From assembly GCA_007844125.1 (NCBI GenBank), contig CM017556.1, positions 72,784,193 to 72,848,192 on the forward strand: a stretch of DNA of 64,000 nucleotides. The letters run 5' to 3'. The translations under genes were made by a program, and so were the position numbers. The notes below the pieces were generated by a model. That model was not told the DNA's origin, searched no databases, and saw nothing but the letters and a program-made list of their open reading frames with translations. Below are positions 61,255-64,000 of this stretch, one piece after another. How positions within the stretch are numbered: position 1 is the first letter of the stretch; every line of letters starts with the position of its first letter. The stretch is from Sinonovacula constricta (taxonomy: Eukaryota; Mollusca; Bivalvia; Cardiida; Solecurtidae).

Positions 61255-61770
61255 AATTACTACAAATGCAAACAAAAGTCTTTGGTTTTCAAACACTATA
61301 TTATAACCCAAAATACAAAAGTACAGGAAATGCCTTATAAAACTCTCATCAGACCACAGCTTGAGTATGCTTCAGCAGTTTGGAGTCAACACATGAAAAC
61401 AAACATTGACAAAATAGAAATAATTCAGAGACATGCAGCTAGGTATGTCAAGTCTAACTATTCCTACCATTCAAGTGTAACATCTATTCTTTAAAGTCTG
61501 AACGGGAAATCCCTAGAAACTAGATGTGTAGAAGCATGGATCCTAATGTTCCACAAAATTTATTACAATCTTGTAGCAGTACAACTACCACCATATCTAA
61601 AAACCAAACAACAGACTAAGCCGACACATGCGTCCCTTTTCCTTTCAAAATGCTTCACAAGCCATAATTACTACAAAACTCATTTTTCCCTCATAGCATC
61701 AAACTCTGGAACAGCCTATCCCACCAAAACCCCTCACTGCTTGATCCTGACATCTCCAGGTCAGCAGTTG
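61255..61770 (+). mobile_element. LINE reverse-transcriptase C-terminal fragment (pseudogene)
   Basis: Frames shift, but the plus strand reads TTNANKSLGF-like, then MPYKTLIRPQLEYASAVWS, then KIEIIQRHAARYV and YSYHSSVTSIL, a stop, LNGKSLETRCVEA, MFHKIYYNLVA and IKLWNSLS. This is the C-terminal end of a CR1/Jockey-like non-LTR retrotransposon ORF2, after the RT domain. At least one stop and two frameshifts make it non-functional. It is 5'-truncated, as is usual for LINE insertions. Confidence 0.8.
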
Positions 61771-62020
61771 TGTAGCAGTTTCACTGGCCGTTTGTTCATA
61801 GAGCCTCTATAGCTCTGTTGGTAGAGCAACAGACTAGTATTGGGGAGGTCTGTGGTTTGAAACCAGGTGGCAGCTCACGTTTTCAGCTCTTTTAACATAA
61901 AGTAGAACCAGGGATGAGATTCAGGATGAATCTCATTCCATAAAAAGGGAGGTGTGCAGCAGTTTCACTAGTAGTTCATTCTTAGAACCTTTATATCTCA
62001 GTTGGTAACCAGATTTTAAA
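61771..62020 (+). repeat. tRNA-like SINE joined to the LINE end, with a partial second copy
   Basis: CAGTTTCACT(G/A)G..GTT(T/C)ATTC, then AGAGCCTCTATAGCTC, then TGTTGGTAGAGC (A box) and GTGGTTTGAAACC (B box) at 61771-61870. The first about 60 bp recur in diverged form at 61955-62015 with ATATCTCAGTTGGTAACC. Confidence 0.55.
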
Positions 62021-62220
62021 TTCCTACTATACAAACTGATATTTAAACTCTTACAAATCACATGTCTATGCTAAAATGTAGACGATAAAAAATCATTAAG
62101 TAGCATTGATTTTATGACTGAAGTTAATCACTAAGAATCTTGCATAAATTTACTTACTCTGATGCCACACTGCCAATAATAGCACTGTAAAGTGTGGAGG
62201 CAGAATAGTTATAACTCGAA

Positions 62221-62455
62221 CTCTGTATTATCGATGCATCTTTATTACCAACGTATTCCGAATATTTCCACATGCATATCAACACAGAATGGCTTTGACC
62301 TAGATTTCTAAAAATTAGTTGATTTTATGGTAAATTTTTGGTTTAGAGGTTAGTTGTCCTTTACAAATTCAACGTTTACAAGTTGATATTGTAATGCATA
62401 CATATTAAAGATAAGTCAAACAAGTACGGCGATAATACAGTGGTCCATCCTAAAC
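62221..62455. repeat. Dispersed repeat family B, copy 2 (235 bp)
   Basis: Same orientation and length as 20461-20695, differing by scattered substitutions. It is close upstream of the candidate promoter at 62630-62660. Confidence 0.85.
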
Positions 62456-62629
62456 ATTTTTTTTAAATTGAATATTCCATTTGTACAAAGGTAAACAATG
62501 CGCAGAAAAAGGTCATACACATATTCCTCATACAAATTTAGACATAAAACAACCGTTCGAAAAAAAAGTAATTGAATTAACGGTCAGATTACCTAACTTA
62601 ACGAAGAATATCTTTTGGTAGGGACCCTC

Positions 62630-63110
62630 ACCGCCATTTGTAAACAAATCACTACTTCCGGTTGAGGTTACACGACACTAAATGAATTTGTTCTTTACTC
62701 TCTAGTAAACGTAACAAATTTGGAAGCAATTTAAAAGCAAACCGTTTCTTTGGGAACCCCAAAACTATATGTTGTGAGAAAGACCAATGCATTATCTAAT
62801 TAACAGGACCTCTGCGAAGGATAGTTATATGTCGCGAAGATGGTTATCTTCCCCTGAAAACATACCTCGTAATTTTTGCATAATGTACCCGCACATTTTC
62901 AATGATCAGTTCCGTTTTAAACGGATCTGTCCATTAATGAGCCTAGGTGTGTCGTTATTTTGCATTTCCATAAATCTACAATGTTTCACCTTTGTTTTGC
63001 ACCAAATTGCGTGAGATTAACTTAGAAGTAGCAAATACAGTCACAAAGCAAAAGAATCTACTTTACATATAAAAAAGACTTTATTTCAGGCGTTCTACTT
63101 CCGGTGGACA
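62630..63110. promoter_or_regulatory. Candidate promoter region with ETS and YY1 motifs
   Basis: CCGCCATTTG (62631-62640, YY1-like on the minus strand) lies next to ACTTCCGG (62654-62661, ETS/GABP type), and a second ACTTCCGG is at 63097-63104. These motifs cluster in animal core promoters. It could drive GAS2 to the left, a gene to the right, or both. No transcript evidence is available. Confidence 0.35.
62987..63016 (+). CDS. Possible first exon of a THAP-domain-like protein (very tentative)
   Basis: The ATG at 62987 reads MFHLCFAPNC, after which a gtgaga donor could splice. THAP zinc-finger proteins often begin with such a short Cys-containing start (C..PNC). I could not find the next exon in the remaining 1 kb, so this may be chance. 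Confidence 0.15.
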
Positions 63111-63174
63111 TTTAAGTTTACCACCAATTTATGGTTCTTATGGCGAGCCATGAACAATTAACCGACTCGCTGTT

Positions 63175-63345
63175 ACAAAAGATAACAGGAAAGAGCACGG
63201 ATGTGAGACATCCAAGGCGCCGTAGAGAGCATGCTCTGTAAACAAGAAGATGACTATCTTCTACAACCTCTAATTAAACCGTCGATTTATTACATAAATA
63301 TTTTTGAGTAACTATCTGCTAATGTAGCAGGACTGGTTGATTTGA
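63175..63345 (+). repeat. Dispersed repeat family A, partial copy 3
   Basis: It shares ACAGGAAAGAGCACGGATG, GAGACATCCAAGGCGC, GAGAGCATG and ATTACATAAATATTT with copy 1 (14305-14475), then diverges. Confidence 0.6.
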
Positions 63346-64000
63346 TGTTAGTGTTGACTCACATTTGGTTTAGTATGAGTTATCAACATAGGTGAAAACA
63401 CATGACGTAAGTACCAGTAAGTTTCAATTGTTTTAATGAACTAATATCAATCTATTGGTATGTGGTTACAAAGATTGTTACACACAGTAGAGCATATAGA
63501 TTTTAATACATACAACTAATAAGGATCCAAATCTATTTGATTTTAGAGATACTGTATAAATTTAGGGTTTAATTTTAAAATCCCCGGCCAAAATATAAAA
63601 TATCCTAATGAAAGGCCTAAAGAGAGAGGGTGGCTCTATCTCTGACAAAAGGTTAAAAACATGTGAATGTCCCTGAGGCGAAGCGCACAGAGAAGGGATT
63701 TCTCTACTTTATATACCCATCTAGAGTCAAATAGCATGAAAAACTCGTGCACAACATGGACACAATTGAAGGTAAAATACTAAGTGGATAATAAAGCACC
63801 ATATGTAAGACAGTATATTTACAGCATTAAATAAAGCAGGGCTATATATAACCCAAGTGTCAACTGGTCGCTTGCATATTATATCTATTGATAAAGTTCT
63901 GCTTGAATGAACATGGGCTAGTGGTCACTTATAATGCTATCAACACATATGAAGGAGTTGAAGTGAAAACCATTTCTGCCACACTAATAGATAGTTTCCA
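63346..64000. other. Right edge, no gene recognised
   Basis: AT-rich sequence with a slightly GC-richer patch near 63600-63720 (CCTGAGGCGAAGCGCACAG). No domain or exon is supported on either strand. Confidence 0.4.

Larger units (their letters stand above)
57590..62640. other. Upstream region of GAS2, probably leader exon(s) and intron
   Basis: The acceptor before the GAS2 start exon calls for an upstream leader exon. Two good minus-strand donors exist: TTTG/gtaagtta with its GT at 59505-59504, and CAGA/gtaagtaa with its GT at 62157-62156. The rest is AT-rich DNA with SINE and LINE fragments listed separately. No protein-coding gene is recognised. Confidence 0.35.

Overview
This is an animal nuclear genome window: AT-rich by eye, intron-rich, and full of interspersed and tandem repeats. 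Nothing in it is bacterial. A bivalve mollusc is the best guess. The support is a secreted polysaccharide lyase family 14 (alginate lyase type) gene of the kind known from molluscs, many tRNA-derived SINE fragments, and dispersed repeats of a style I associate with heterodont bivalves (around 18920, 25200, 26350 and 51200). The species cannot be fixed from the sequence alone.

Five protein-coding genes were rebuilt exon by exon, checking GT/AG borders and codon phase at each junction. (1) The 5' end of an AK9-like nucleoside/adenylate kinase, minus strand, 166-1422, leaving the window on the left. (2) A complete 4-exon ENPP4/5-like ecto-phosphodiesterase, plus strand, 4751-9104, 500 aa. (3) A complete 4-exon PL14 lyase, minus strand, 15034-18088, 311 aa, with the known active-site residues present. 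(4) A complete 19-exon choline-transporter-like protein SLC44A1/CTL1, plus strand, 20119-40777, 644 aa. (5) A complete 6-exon GAS2 gene (CH plus GAR domains), minus strand, 50146-57589, 301 aa. The genes look functionally unrelated. The PL14 and SLC44A1 genes are head to head. SLC44A1 and GAS2 are tail to tail, with a large minisatellite between them.

The most striking feature is intron 7 of SLC44A1. The last 51 bp of exon 7 plus the first bases of the intron, 5' splice site included, are repeated in tandem as a 59-bp unit. There are 58 copies counting the exon itself (26708-30126), so one intron holds more than 50 near-perfect copies of its own donor site. Other notable structures are: nested perfect inverted repeats just upstream of SLC44A1 (19721-20011); a 45-bp hairpin-forming minisatellite open in frame on both strands (43925-45840); a 30-bp minisatellite that seems to have grown from the A-box head of an adjoining SINE (11130-11757); a 482-bp non-autonomous hAT-like element with an exact 8-bp target duplication (39746-40227); and several dispersed repeat families with two or more copies in the window.
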